Shown here: one piece after another, positions 8,679 through 17,621 of the stretch
How positions within the stretch are numbered: the stretch's first letter is position 1
Layout: each line of letters begins with the position of its first letter
Assembly: GCF_007846085.1 (NCBI RefSeq)
Contig: NZ_VOEJ01000008.1
Coordinates: forward strand, 62,001 to 126,000
Reading direction: 5' to 3'
From: Mucilaginibacter pallidiroseus
Lineage (GTDB): Bacteria; Bacteroidota; Bacteroidia; Sphingobacteriales; Sphingobacteriaceae
DNA length: 64,000 bases
Program-made: the position numbers and the translations under genes
The notes under the pieces: generated by a model
Seen by the model: the letters and a program-made list of their open reading frames with translations, nothing else
The model's database searches: none
What the model was told of the DNA's origin: nothing

Positions 8679-9200
8679 ATGGCCGAATTAAATCAAACCC
8701 CGGAGAAAGCCGGCAGCAAAAGCCGCTCAAAAAAAGCCGCACTTCGTGTAGACCTGACTGCAATGGTTGATCTGGCTTTTTTACTCATTACGTTTTTTAT
8801 TTTAACCACAACACTTTCCAAGCCACATGCTATGGATGTAGCCATGCCGGTAGGGGATGAGCAAGGCGGCGTGCCCGAGTCGCGCACGCTTACGGTTTGT
8901 TTAGGTAAGGATAATAAGGTAATGTATTACCTGGGCCTTGCTAATAAACCCCTTGTAGCAGCCAAGCTAACCAACTTTAAAAGAGATGGCCTGCGCAAAG
9001 CCATAGTTGACATACGCGAGCAAGTAAAAAAGGCAACCGGCAAAAGTATGATGGTGATGATAAAACCGGCAGATACATCTGTATATGAAAACCTGGTAAG
9101 CGCCCTTGATGAAATGACCATTGCCGGCGTGCAGCAATATGCCATTGCAGATATCGCCCCTAAAGATGTGAGCCTTTTAAAAGACAGGCAGGCTTATTAA
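8679..9200 (+). CDS. ExbD/TolR-type biopolymer transport protein
   Basis: A 173-residue protein with a basic cytoplasmic tail (KAGSKSRSKKAALRVDLTAM), one membrane helix (VDLAFLLITFFILTTTLSK, about 31-49) holding the conserved Asp just before it, and a periplasmic domain ending VQQYAIADI. ExbD partners ExbB to couple the proton gradient to TonB or similar machines. No exbB or tonB is adjacent, and it has its own promoter and a strong terminator, so it is an isolated copy inserted between DUF6089 and uppS. Its ExbB partner must lie elsewhere. Confidence 0.9.
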   Translation: MAELNQTPEKAGSKSRSKKAALRVDLTAMVDLAFLLITFFILTTTLSKPHAMDVAMPVGDEQGGVPESRTLTVCLGKDNKVMYYLGLANKPLVAAKLTNFKRDGLRKAIVDIREQVKKATGKSMMVMIKPADTSVYENLVSALDEMTIAGVQQYAIADIAPKDVSLLKDRQAY

Positions 9201-9214
9201 GGCAAGCTTGAGCA

Positions 9215-9256
9215 AATAACAAAAGCGCCCTGCAGTTGCGGGGCGCTTTTGTTATT
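9215..9256 (+). terminator. Perfect 16-bp hairpin terminator after exbD
   Basis: Arms 9215-9230 and 9241-9256 are perfect complements with a GC core GCGCCC/GGGCGC and flanking A/T runs, around a 10-base loop. The right arm includes CTTTTG. Confidence 0.85.
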
Positions 9257-9325
9257 ATGTTAAATGTAGTTAAAATGCCATTTATTTCTTTTCCTTTGCA
9301 TACTAAAATAATACAAAGTAAGTTT

Positions 9326-9333
9326 TACCTTTG
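9326..9333 (+). promoter_or_regulatory. -7 promoter box upstream of uppS
   Basis: TACCTTTG is an exact TAnnTTTG match about 114 bases before the uppS start and follows the exbD terminator. It is the likely main promoter for the uppS-bamA-skp block. Confidence 0.55.
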
Positions 9334-9446
9334 TTCCCTGAAAAAAACAGCATAAGTTATTGACGGCTTTGCTTAAAACGAGTTTTATTTTATCAAAGCA
9401 ATGTACTTAGCAGCGCTATAAATTGCTGTTAAGCCCCCGCACAAAA

Positions 9447-10187
9447 ATGAGTTATAAAGAGCAAATTGATTTGCAAAGATTGCCAAAACACGTAGCTATT
9501 ATTATGGATGGCAACGGGCGTTGGGCAAAAGGGAAAGGCAAATTAAGGGTTTTTGGCCACCACAATGGTGTGCTGTCTGTACGTGATGTGGTTGAGGGCT
9601 CGGGCGAGTTAGGCATAGCCTACTTAACCCTTTATACCTTTAGTGCCGAAAACTGGAACCGCCCAAAATTTGAGGTGTCGGCCATAATGGAACTGCTTAT
9701 AAGCACCATTAATAAAGAGATCAACACACTCATGAAAAACAATGTGCGTTTAAACGCCATTGGCGATCTGGCACAGCTTCCCGGTAAATGTTTTAAGGAA
9801 CTCAACAATGCAATTGAGCGTACATCTGTAAATACAGGTTTAGTGCTAACACTTGCGCTTAGCTACAGCTCGCGTAATGAAATGGTACAGGCCGCAAAAA
9901 AGCTTGCGGAGAAAGTACAAAGCGGCCAGTTACAGCCCGCTGATATTAATGAACAGATGTTTGAAGATAATTTATATACAGGCGGTATGCCCAATCCCGA
10001 GCTTTTGATCAGGACGAGTGGCGAGTACCGCATAAGTAATTATTTGCTTTGGCAAATAGCTTATGCCGAACTGTATTTTACCGAAAAGCTATGGCCCGAC
10101 TTTAGGCGCGAAGACCTTTACGAAGCCATTTTAGATTTCCAAAAACGCGAGCGCCGCTTTGGTATGACAAGCGAGCAGGTAAACTAA
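9447..10187 (+). CDS. uppS: Isoprenyl (undecaprenyl diphosphate) synthase
   Basis: A cis-prenyltransferase that builds the C55 lipid carrier for peptidoglycan and O-antigen. The 246-residue protein carries the diagnostic IIMDGNGRWAKG with D21 and the C-terminal PELLIRTSGEYRISNYLLWQ and LWPDF signatures. A TTG 24 bases upstream is in frame, but the ATG giving MSYKEQ fits family N-termini. It leads into bamA after 63 bases, the usual Bacteroidota order. Confidence 0.96.
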   Translation: MSYKEQIDLQRLPKHVAIIMDGNGRWAKGKGKLRVFGHHNGVLSVRDVVEGSGELGIAYLTLYTFSAENWNRPKFEVSAIMELLISTINKEINTLMKNNVRLNAIGDLAQLPGKCFKELNNAIERTSVNTGLVLTLALSYSSRNEMVQAAKKLAEKVQSGQLQPADINEQMFEDNLYTGGMPNPELLIRTSGEYRISNYLLWQIAYAELYFTEKLWPDFRREDLYEAILDFQKRERRFGMTSEQVN

Positions 10188-10250
10188 ATTTTTCCTTTTA
10201 ACACTTTTTAACAACTGTATAAATTATTTTTAGCCCACTAAAACATTCGG

Positions 10251-12806
10251 ATGAATAGAGTTTTTATCGCTATACTGTTTTCTTTTATAAGCACTGCAGC
10301 CCTTGCCCAGGTTTCTGGTTTCCAGAGATCATCTCTTAGCAAACCCGTGGCTCAGGATACCACGCTTAGCTACCTTAACCCCAAAGAGTATATCATTGGC
10401 GACGTAACCATATCTGGTGCTAAGTATCTTGACAAGGATGTTTTACTGCAAATATCAAAGTTAAACAAGGGCGACAGGATTACCCTGCCGGGCGAGCAAA
10501 ACGCAAACGTTGTTAAAGATCTTTACAAGCAGGGTTTGTTTGATGATGTGCAGTTCAATATCAAGCGCATTAATATGGATACTGTGTTTATTGAGCTTGC
10601 TGTTACCGAGCGCCCGCGTTTGTCGCGATTGAAAATGACAGGCATCCGCAAAGGCGAGATTGAAGACATCAATAAAAAGCTGGCTGATAAAACAGGCAAA
10701 ATTGTTAACGAAAACTTACTGAGCACTACTACTGCTATAATTAAAAAGCACTTTAACGAGAAGGGTTACTTAAATACTACGGTAAACATTACCCAAACTA
10801 AGGATCCCGGCGACCCAAACAGCATCATCCTTGATGTAGCTATTGATAAAAAGCAAAAGGTAAAGATTAATAGCGTTGATTTTGAGGGTAATACAGCCTT
10901 TAGCGACAGCAAATTAAGGAAGTTTTTGAAAGATACCCGCGAGAAAAAGTTTTGGCACATATTCGGTTCCAAAAAATTTAAGCAGGAAAAATACGAGGAA
11001 GATAAGGTGTTGCTTGTGCAGAAAATGCAGGAGAAAGGATACCGTGATGCGCAGGTTGTAAGCGATACCGTAACGCCTCATGATGATAAAACCGTAGATG
11101 TAAAAATTAAGGTTTACGAGGGGCGTAAATATTACTTTGGTAATGTTAAGTTTTCGGGTAACGCAAGGTTCTCTACAGATTTCCTTACCCGCGTTTTACA
11201 AATTGAAAAAGGTGCGCCATTTAGCGAGGAAGAGTTAAATAAAAGGCTATCAGGCCCAACACCTGCTAATGATGACGTTTCTTCTTTTTATCTGAATGAT
11301 GGTTACCTAACCTTCACGGCCGACCCGGTACAAACCCGCATTTATGGCGATACTATCGATTTGGACGTGCGCATTTACGAAGGCCCGCAATACACCATTA
11401 ACCGTGTAATATTAAAAGGTAATGATGTAACCAACGATAAAGTGGTTATGCGTGAGATACGTACAAAACCCGGCCAGAAGTTTAACAAGGAGCTACTAAT
11501 ACGCAGTGCGCGTGAAATTGGCCAGTTGGGTAACTTTGACGAGCAAAAAACCGAACCAAGGCCTACAAATCTTAACCCTGCCGATGGTACTGTTGACTTG
11601 GTTTACAACGTAGTTGAAAAACCTTCAGACCAAATCGAGCTTTCGGGTGGTTTTGGTGGTGGCCAGTTGGTAGGTACGCTGGGTTTAACGTTCAACAACT
11701 TCTCGTTACGCAATATATTTAACCTTAAAGCCTACAAGCCATTGCCAAAAGGCGACGGTCAGAAACTGAGTTTACGTGGACAATCGAGTGGTCGTACTTA
11801 TCAAAACTTCTCGTTTACGTTTTCTGAGCCATGGTTAGGTGGCAAAAAACCAATTTACTTTGCACTATCTGCTTATACACAAGGTAGCTCAACAGGGCAG
11901 TATTATCCAAAAACAAGCCCTTACTACAATAACCTGCGTATTAATGGTGTGGGTGTAACTTTGGGTAAACGTTTAAACTGGCCGGATAACTATTTCCAGT
12001 TAAACTACTCGCTAAACTTCGACCACTATAACCTTGATAACTATTCGGGCTACCTATTTAACAACGGTACTTCTTATAACATCAAATTAACGCAAGAGCT
12101 TAGTCGTAATTCTATTGATGTCCCTATTTATCCAACGTCTGGTTCAAACATCAAGTTAACTTTACAGGGTACGCCTCCATACTCATTGTTCAACAACATC
12201 AACTACGGTATAGCAACTCCTGAAGAGCGTTATCACTTTGTGGAGTACTACAAATGGAAATTTGATGCGCAGTGGTTCCAGCGTATAAGCGGTAAATTGG
12301 TTTTGATGACGCAAGCAAGGTTTGGTTACCTTGGTTCATATAACAAAAAAGTTGGTCAGTCGCCGTTTGAGCGTTTCAAATTAGGTGGTGACGGTATGCA
12401 AAGCTACCAGTTCCTGCAAGGTACAGATATCATCGGTTTACGTGGTTATGAAAACTTCTCTATCGTGCCGGAAGGGTCAAGGCTTACAGCTAATACCAAC
12501 CAGGGTAATGCTATATATGACAAGTTTACAATGGAGCTAAGGCACCCGGTAATCGCAAGCCAGTCGGCAACTATATTTTTACTGGCATTTGCGGAAGGCG
12601 GTAACGTTTGGGACAATATGAACCAATTTAATCCGTTCAACGTAAGGCGTTCGGTTGGTTTTGGTGCCAGGATATTTTTACCGATATTTGGTTTACTTGG
12701 TCTTGACTATGGTTACGGTTTCGACAGGTTGCCAAACCAGATCGGTGCAAATGGTGGCCACTTCCATTTTACAATTTCACAGAGTTTAAGTGGCGGATTT
12801 AATTAA
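10251..12806 (+). CDS. bamA: Outer-membrane protein assembly factor BamA
   Basis: An 851-residue Omp85 protein that inserts beta-barrels in the outer membrane. It has a signal peptide (1-19), a run of POTRA domains to about residue 465 (openings such as EYIIGDVTISGAKYLDK, KINSVDFEGNTAFSDSKL, YFGNVKFSGNARFSTD, TINRVILKGNDVTNDK) and a 16-strand barrel over the remainder. The conserved lid-lock motif region is GLRGYENFS near 730. It lies between uppS and the two Skp genes. The essential core function is not in doubt. Confidence 0.96.
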   Translation: MNRVFIAILFSFISTAALAQVSGFQRSSLSKPVAQDTTLSYLNPKEYIIGDVTISGAKYLDKDVLLQISKLNKGDRITLPGEQNANVVKDLYKQGLFDDVQFNIKRINMDTVFIELAVTERPRLSRLKMTGIRKGEIEDINKKLADKTGKIVNENLLSTTTAIIKKHFNEKGYLNTTVNITQTKDPGDPNSIILDVAIDKKQKVKINSVDFEGNTAFSDSKLRKFLKDTREKKFWHIFGSKKFKQEKYEEDKVLLVQKMQEKGYRDAQVVSDTVTPHDDKTVDVKIKVYEGRKYYFGNVKFSGNARFSTDFLTRVLQIEKGAPFSEEELNKRLSGPTPANDDVSSFYLNDGYLTFTADPVQTRIYGDTIDLDVRIYEGPQYTINRVILKGNDVTNDKVVMREIRTKPGQKFNKELLIRSAREIGQLGNFDEQKTEPRPTNLNPADGTVDLVYNVVEKPSDQIELSGGFGGGQLVGTLGLTFNNFSLRNIFNLKAYKPLPKGDGQKLSLRGQSSGRTYQNFSFTFSEPWLGGKKPIYFALSAYTQGSSTGQYYPKTSPYYNNLRINGVGVTLGKRLNWPDNYFQLNYSLNFDHYNLDNYSGYLFNNGTSYNIKLTQELSRNSIDVPIYPTSGSNIKLTLQGTPPYSLFNNINYGIATPEERYHFVEYYKWKFDAQWFQRISGKLVLMTQARFGYLGSYNKKVGQSPFERFKLGGDGMQSYQFLQGTDIIGLRGYENFSIVPEGSRLTANTNQGNAIYDKFTMELRHPVIASQSATIFLLAFAEGGNVWDNMNQFNPFNVRRSVGFGARIFLPIFGLLGLDYGYGFDRLPNQIGANGGHFHFTISQSLSGGFN

Positions 12807-12811
12807 ATTTG
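12804..12811 (+). promoter_or_regulatory. -7 promoter box overlapping the bamA stop
   Basis: TAAATTTG is an exact consensus match spanning the bamA stop codon and ends 13 bases before the first ompH start. It would give the Skp genes a separate short-leader transcript. Confidence 0.5.
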
Positions 12812-12824
12812 CACAACAGAATTT

Positions 12825-13355
12825 ATGAAGAAGATAATTTTATCAATTTGTTTCACGTTTATTGCATTTACTGCTGCCTTTGCGCAGCGTTTTGCATATG
12901 TAGACTCGGACTATATTTTGAAACACATGCCGGAGTATGCTTCCTCACAAAAGCAGCTTGCGTCGCTATCGCAACAATGGCAAAAAGATGTTGACGCTCG
13001 TTTCCAGGAGATTGACCGTTTGTACAAAGCTTACCAGGCCGATCAGGTACTGATGACAGCTGATATGCGTAAACGTCGTGAAACCGAGATTGTGGACAAA
13101 GAAAAGGCTGCTAAAGATTATCAGCGCCAGATTTTTGGCCCGGAAGGAGATTTGGCAAAACGCAGCAACGCACTGATTAAACCTATTCAGGAAAAAGTGT
13201 CTAAAGCTGTACAAGCCGTTGCCGAAAGCGAAAACCTCGACATGATTTTTGACAAAAACAGCGAAGTGATTATGCTTTATGCTAATCCCCGCTATGACAA
13301 AAGCAGCGAGGTGATCACAAGATTGGGTTTAAAGCCGGGCGTGCTTGCCAAGTAA
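12825..13355 (+). CDS. OmpH/Skp family periplasmic chaperone, copy 1
   Basis: A 176-residue protein with a signal peptide (1-20, ending AAFAQ), a short strand (RFAYVDSDYILKHMPEY), a long charged coiled coil (about 40-130) and a closing strand-helix unit (LDMIFDKNSEVIML). This is the Skp layout: trimeric chaperones that hold unfolded outer-membrane proteins for BamA. It begins 19 bases after bamA and is followed by a second Skp gene. The two copies differ substantially in sequence, so the duplication is old. Confidence 0.93.
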   Translation: MKKIILSICFTFIAFTAAFAQRFAYVDSDYILKHMPEYASSQKQLASLSQQWQKDVDARFQEIDRLYKAYQADQVLMTADMRKRRETEIVDKEKAAKDYQRQIFGPEGDLAKRSNALIKPIQEKVSKAVQAVAESENLDMIFDKNSEVIMLYANPRYDKSSEVITRLGLKPGVLAK

Positions 13356-13401
13356 TTTAAAATTGAAATAGAACTATAAAATAAACACCAGAACAGTAAA
13401 A

Positions 13402-13914
13402 ATGAAAAAACTATTTAAAGTTGCTTTAGTTGCAGCGGGATTGTTATTTGCAGGCAACTTTGCACAGGCTCAGTCTAAAATCGGACACATCAATTTTGAG
13501 CAGGTATTGAGTTTGATGCCTGAGTCAAAAACTTTATCGACTCAGCTTGATGTATATAAAAAGCAGTTTATCGACGAGCTTACTACAATGAATAACGAGT
13601 TGCAGACAAAAAGCGCCGATTACCAAAAAGCGAGAGCAAGCATGACAGATGCTGTGCGTACATCTAAAGAAACCGAATTACAGGATCTAAGCAAACGTTT
13701 CCAGGATTACCAAACCAGCGCTCAGCAAAAAGTTGAAGCTAAAGGTAACGAGTTAACAAAACCATTGGTTGACAGGGCTCGTGCTGCCATCGTAGCAGTA
13801 GCTAAAGAAAAAGGTTATGCTTATGTATTAAACTCATCACAAACAGATCTTATCGTATCGCCTCCGGCTGATGATATGCTTGCTGCAGTGAAATTGAAAT
13901 TGGGTTTAAAATAA
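13402..13914 (+). CDS. OmpH/Skp family periplasmic chaperone, copy 2
   Basis: A 170-residue protein with a signal peptide (1-23, ending FAQAQ), then KIGHINFEQVLSLMPES, a coiled coil over roughly 35-125 and the C-terminal unit YAYVLNSSQTDLIVSPP. Same family and likely the same job as the copy 46 bases upstream, delivering outer-membrane proteins to BamA. Tandem Skp genes after bamA are the norm in Bacteroidota. A strong terminator follows. Confidence 0.93.
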   Translation: MKKLFKVALVAAGLLFAGNFAQAQSKIGHINFEQVLSLMPESKTLSTQLDVYKKQFIDELTTMNNELQTKSADYQKARASMTDAVRTSKETELQDLSKRFQDYQTSAQQKVEAKGNELTKPLVDRARAAIVAVAKEKGYAYVLNSSQTDLIVSPPADDMLAAVKLKLGLK

Positions 13915-13936
13915 TCTGAAAGTATTAATTAATCAC

Positions 13937-13968
13937 AAAGCGCCCTTTTACAGGGCGCTTTTTTTATT
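13937..13968 (+). terminator. Rho-independent terminator after the Skp genes
   Basis: A perfect 10-bp stem, AAAGCGCCCT (13937-13946) with AGGGCGCTTT (13952-13961), has a 5-base loop and runs into a T-rich tail. That tail also forms the start of the murI promoter box. Confidence 0.88.
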
Positions 13969-13972
13969 TTTG
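13965..13972 (+). promoter_or_regulatory. -7 promoter box of murI, leaderless arrangement
   Basis: TATTTTTG is an exact consensus match ending only 4 bases before the murI ATG. Transcription should begin at or beside the start codon, giving a leaderless mRNA. The box overlaps the terminator's T-tract. Confidence 0.55.
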
Positions 13973-13976
13973 GTAC

Positions 13977-14816
13977 ATGGCAAGTCTTGGTCCTATTGGT
14001 GTATTTGATTCGGGCATTGGCGGGTTAACGGTTTTCCGATCCATAGTTGAACAGCTACCCGGGTACGATTATATTTATTTAGGCGACAATGGCCGCGCGC
14101 CATACGGTAACCGGTCGTTCAATACCATTCACCAATATACCTGGGAGTGCGTGCAATGGATGTTTAAGCAAGGCTGCCCGCTGGTGATATTAGCGTGCAA
14201 TACAGCATCGGCCAAGGCACTCCGTACCATTCAGCAGCAGGATCTTCCATTACACCATCCAGATAAAAGGGTGTTAGGTGTGATAAGGCCTACAGCCGAG
14301 GTTATAGGGAATTATACACAATCGAAAAACATCGGCATATTGGGTACCAGGGGCACTGTGCAATCCGGATCATATCAATTAGAGATAGAACATTTTTATC
14401 CGGACTTGAACGTTTACCAGCAGGCCTGCCCATTATGGGTACCGCTGATAGAGAACGGGGAATATAACAAGCCAGGTGCCGACCATTATGTTAAACAATA
14501 CCTTGGCGAGTTGATGGCCCAGGCAAACGGAATAGATACCATTTTGCTTGCTTGTACGCATTATCCGCTATTGTATGATAAGATAAAAGCACACCTGCCG
14601 GCAAATGTTAATGTAGTTGCGCAGGGTGATATAGTTGCCGAGAGCCTGGTTGATTATCTGAAGCGCCACCCAGAAATGGAACAGCGCCTCGCCAAAGGCG
14701 GACACAGAAAGTTTTATACCACCATTGATGACACCGCAGATTTTGACCACCACGCATCACAATTTTTCGGGGAAACCGTAACGAGCCAATCGGTTGATGT
14801 TAATGAAGGCTGTTAG
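13977..14816 (+). CDS. murI: Glutamate racemase
   Basis: Interconverts L- and D-glutamate for peptidoglycan. The 279-residue enzyme has DSGIGGLTV at 11-19, first catalytic Cys C74 (ILACNTASA) and second C193 (LLACTHYPLL), with H195 beside it. All active-site motifs are intact. It is cytoplasmic. In this genome it is separated from the Skp genes by a terminator and has its own promoter box. Confidence 0.96.
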   Translation: MASLGPIGVFDSGIGGLTVFRSIVEQLPGYDYIYLGDNGRAPYGNRSFNTIHQYTWECVQWMFKQGCPLVILACNTASAKALRTIQQQDLPLHHPDKRVLGVIRPTAEVIGNYTQSKNIGILGTRGTVQSGSYQLEIEHFYPDLNVYQQACPLWVPLIENGEYNKPGADHYVKQYLGELMAQANGIDTILLACTHYPLLYDKIKAHLPANVNVVAQGDIVAESLVDYLKRHPEMEQRLAKGGHRKFYTTIDDTADFDHHASQFFGETVTSQSVDVNEGC

Positions 14817-14901
14817 TATTTTATATGAGTTGATGTAGAACTATTCTAAATAATCCTTAAAAAACAACTACCAAAACGGTCAACAATTGCTGCGCATTTG
14901 T

Positions 14902-14909
14902 TAAGTTTG
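14902..14909 (+). promoter_or_regulatory. -7 promoter box of the nuoH-N operon
   Basis: TAAGTTTG fits TAnnTTTG and ends 19 bases before the nuoH start, indicating that this block of complex I genes is transcribed from here and not read through from murI. Confidence 0.5.
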
Positions 14910-14928
14910 CAGCCTAAGCAAAAGCCGT

Positions 14929-15999
14929 TTGAACTTTTACGTTACATATATAATTATTGCATTAGGCCTGTTTGCTTTTGTGGGGGTGTTCACGCTGTTC
15001 GGCGTTTGGTCCGAACGTAAAATAAGTGCCTTTATCCAAAACCGACTAGGTCCTACAGAAACGGGCAAGTTTGGCTCTTTACAAACACTGGCAGATATTG
15101 TTAAGCTTTTGCAAAAAGAACTTATCATTCCTGCTGCTGCAGATAAGATATTATTTATGATGGCTCCGGCCATTATTTTTGTTGCGGTGTACCTCGGTTT
15201 TGCAGCGTTACCCTGGGCTCCGGGGCTTATTCCGTCAAACATCAATCTTGGGCTGTATTACATATTTGCCATTATTTCGATAGAAACGCTGGGCATATTA
15301 ATGGCCGGTTGGGGTTCAAACAATAAGTATTCTATATTAGGTGCCATGCGTTCAGCAGCGCAAATCATTTCTTATGAAATCCCTGCGGGTTTTGCATTGA
15401 TAGCTGCTGTTATGATAACGCATACCTTAAATTTGCAGGAGGTATCTTTACAGCAAGGCACCTTATCGCATGAAGGGGTTAAGTTTTTAGGGGTTTGGGA
15501 TGTAAGTAAAATAGGTGGCCTAACTGCCTGGAATATTTTCAGGGCACCGCATTTAATTATCGCTTTCGTTATTTATTTTATTGCCTCATTAGCCGAGAGT
15601 AACCGTGCCCCGTTTGATATCCCAGAGGCGGAATCTGAATTAGTTGCTGGTTTCCATACCGAGTTTACGGGGGCGCAGTTTGCACTGGTATTCCTGGCCG
15701 AATACTCGATGATGTTCTTGGTATCAATGGTTGGGGTAATATTGTTTTTGGGCGCATGGAATACGCCGTTGCCAAACATTGGTACAGTAAAATTGGCCGA
15801 CTGGACAACCGGAAACGTTTGGGGCGTAATTTGGATATTGTTAAAAGCATTGGGCCTTGTAGGTGTGCAAATGTGGATCCGCTGGACACTGCCACGCCTG
15901 CGGGTTGATCAATTGATGAACCTTTGCTGGAAAGTGCTTACCCCGCTGGCATTTATTTGTATGCTGATATCCGGCGTGTGGAGGCTTTGGTTAATGTAG
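14929..15999 (+). CDS. nuoH: NADH-quinone oxidoreductase subunit H
   Basis: The 356-residue membrane subunit that closes the quinone chamber of complex I. Eight or so membrane helices are visible, with conserved [22 protein letters not shown] at the start and [20 protein letters not shown] in the middle. Translation appears to begin at TTG (MNFYVTY); there is no better ATG upstream. It is the first nuo gene in the window: the upstream gene is murI, so nuoA-G are not adjacent. A 184-base gap separates it from nuoI. Confidence 0.95.
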   Translation: MNFYVTYIIIALGLFAFVGVFTLFGVWSERKISAFIQNRLGPTETGKFGSLQTLADIVKLLQKELIIPAAADKILFMMAPAIIFVAVYLGFAALPWAPGLIPSNINLGLYYIFAIISIETLGILMAGWGSNNKYSILGAMRSAAQIISYEIPAGFALIAAVMITHTLNLQEVSLQQGTLSHEGVKFLGVWDVSKIGGLTAWNIFRAPHLIIAFVIYFIASLAESNRAPFDIPEAESELVAGFHTEFTGAQFALVFLAEYSMMFLVSMVGVILFLGAWNTPLPNIGTVKLADWTTGNVWGVIWILLKALGLVGVQMWIRWTLPRLRVDQLMNLCWKVLTPLAFICMLISGVWRLWLM

Positions 16000-16008
16000 T
16001 AAATGATT

Positions 16009-16044
16009 TTAGATTCAAGATGTAAGGTGTTAGATTCAAGATGT
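16009..16044 (+). repeat. 15-bp direct repeat between nuoH and nuoI
   Basis: TTAGATTCAAGATGT occurs at 16009-16023 and again at 16030-16044, with a further partial GAATCAAGA downstream. It occupies the only long gap in an otherwise overlapping operon. Confidence 0.6.
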
Positions 16045-16183
16045 GAGAATCAAGAAAAAATAAAAAAGATCAAGTTACCAGTGGAGATAAAGAAACATCG
16101 CATCAATTAAGAATATAATAATCCAGAGAATCAGAAAAATCTGTTTAATCCCAGTTAAATCGGTGTAATCACAAAAAATAAAA

Positions 16184-16777
16184 ATGTTTAAAAACGCACT
16201 CAACGGACTAACAACTGCATGGAAAGGGCTTACGCTTACCCTAAAGCACCTTGTTACGGGGAATGCAAAGCGTGATGTAATTGCCATTACCGATGATAAT
16301 TACTTTAAACGCCAGGAAAATACCAATACCATACAATACCCAAAACAAGCGTTGCCGGTACCCGAAGTGGGCCGCTATCAATTGGATGTAGAAATTGACG
16401 ACTGTATTGTGTGCGATCTTTGCGCCAAAGTTTGCCCGGTTGATTGTATCACTATCGAGTCGATAAAATCTACAGAGGGTGTGATAGGCCAAACGTCGGA
16501 CGGGTCAAAAAAAATGCTTTACGCAGCACAGTTTGATATTGATATGGCTAAGTGTATGTACTGTGGCTTGTGTACCATAGTATGCCCTACAGAGTGCATT
16601 ACCATGACCAACCAGTATGACCGTACCGTTTTCCAGCTTGCCGATTTAAACTACGAGTTTTCGGACATGTCGCCGGAGCAGGCTGCCGAAAAGCGCACGC
16701 TGCTTGAAAAGCAAAATGCCGAAAAACAGGCGGCAAAGCAAGCTGCCTTAAAAGCAAAGCAGGAGGGCGATAAATGA
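16184..16777 (+). CDS. nuoI: NADH-quinone oxidoreductase subunit I (2x 4Fe-4S)
   Basis: The 197-residue iron-sulfur subunit linking the peripheral and membrane arms. Two ferredoxin motifs are complete: C74-C77-C80-C84 (CIVCDLCAKVCP) and C124-C127-C130-C134 (CMYCGLCTIVCP). Each has the extra Cys of the partner cluster, C88 and C138. The C-terminal 35 residues are a charged Lys/Glu/Ala-rich tail (EKQNAEKQAAKQAALKAKQE). The ATG after AAAAATAAAA fits family N-termini. The stop overlaps nuoJ by 4 bases. Confidence 0.96.
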   Translation: MFKNALNGLTTAWKGLTLTLKHLVTGNAKRDVIAITDDNYFKRQENTNTIQYPKQALPVPEVGRYQLDVEIDDCIVCDLCAKVCPVDCITIESIKSTEGVIGQTSDGSKKMLYAAQFDIDMAKCMYCGLCTIVCPTECITMTNQYDRTVFQLADLNYEFSDMSPEQAAEKRTLLEKQNAEKQAAKQAALKAKQEGDK

Positions 16778-17319
16778 GCATGATGCAGGCGCTGTTTTAC
16801 CTGATGGCTTTTATTACACTTGGGTCGGCTTTGGTAGTGGCGGTCGCTAAAAACCTGGTACGCTCGATATTTATGTTCTTCGTAACATTGTTTGGTCTTG
16901 CGGGCCTGTATGTGCTTGCCCTTGCCGATTTTGTTGCCGTAACCCAGATAGTGATTTACGTTGGCGGCATATTGGTGCTTATACTGTTTGCCTTTATGTT
17001 GTCAGGTAAAGAGACACTGGCCATTGCGCAACAGCAAACCAACCGCTTTATAAGCTTAAATAACCTGCCGTCGGTATTGTTAGCCGGATTATTTTTGGTT
17101 GTCATTATCAACGTAATTTTTAAGGCAGATGTAAACAACCTGCCCTGGATAAAGGCAGCTATTACAAGCCAGGTAAAAGTGAGCGATGCCAATATCAATA
17201 ACATTGGCATTAATTTAATGACACGCTACCTGCTGCCTTTTGAGGCCATATCGGTATTGCTGATGCTTGCCCTTGTAGGCGCTGCGCATATATCACGTAA
17301 AGAGGAGGGCAGTATATGA
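16774..17319 (+). CDS. nuoJ: NADH-quinone oxidoreductase subunit J
   Basis: A 181-residue membrane subunit of complex I with five hydrophobic helices and the conserved VTQIVIYVGGILVLILFAFML segment in the third. It overlaps nuoI and nuoK by 4 bases at each end (ATGA junctions), so translation of I, J and K is probably coupled. Confidence 0.95.
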   Translation: MSMMQALFYLMAFITLGSALVVAVAKNLVRSIFMFFVTLFGLAGLYVLALADFVAVTQIVIYVGGILVLILFAFMLSGKETLAIAQQQTNRFISLNNLPSVLLAGLFLVVIINVIFKADVNNLPWIKAAITSQVKVSDANINNIGINLMTRYLLPFEAISVLLMLALVGAAHISRKEEGSI

Positions 17320-17621
17320 TAACCCTTACCGATTTTATGCTGGTGAGCGCTGCATTGTTTTGCCTTGGGTTATTTGTGGTAGTATCAAAAAAGAATGCCA
17401 TACAGGTTTTGATAGGGATAGAGCTTATGCTGAATGCTGCTATTTTAAACCTGGTGGCCTTTGGTAAGTACGACCGCGTAAATAACGGCGGGCAAATGTT
17501 TGCCTTGTTTGCTATTATACTTGCCGCGGCAACAACCGCCGTGGCGCTGGCAATCATATTAAACGTTTATCGCCAGTACAAAACCATCGATCCGGATAAA
17601 ATTAACAGGTTAAAAGATTGA
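17316..17621 (+). CDS. nuoK: NADH-quinone oxidoreductase subunit K
   Basis: A 101-residue, three-helix antiporter-like subunit. The two conserved membrane glutamates are in GIELMLNAAILNLV and the following FALFAIILAAATTAVALAI segment. Length is typical. It overlaps nuoJ (ATGA) and nuoL (TTGA). Confidence 0.95.
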   Translation: MITLTDFMLVSAALFCLGLFVVVSKKNAIQVLIGIELMLNAAILNLVAFGKYDRVNNGGQMFALFAIILAAATTAVALAIILNVYRQYKTIDPDKINRLKD

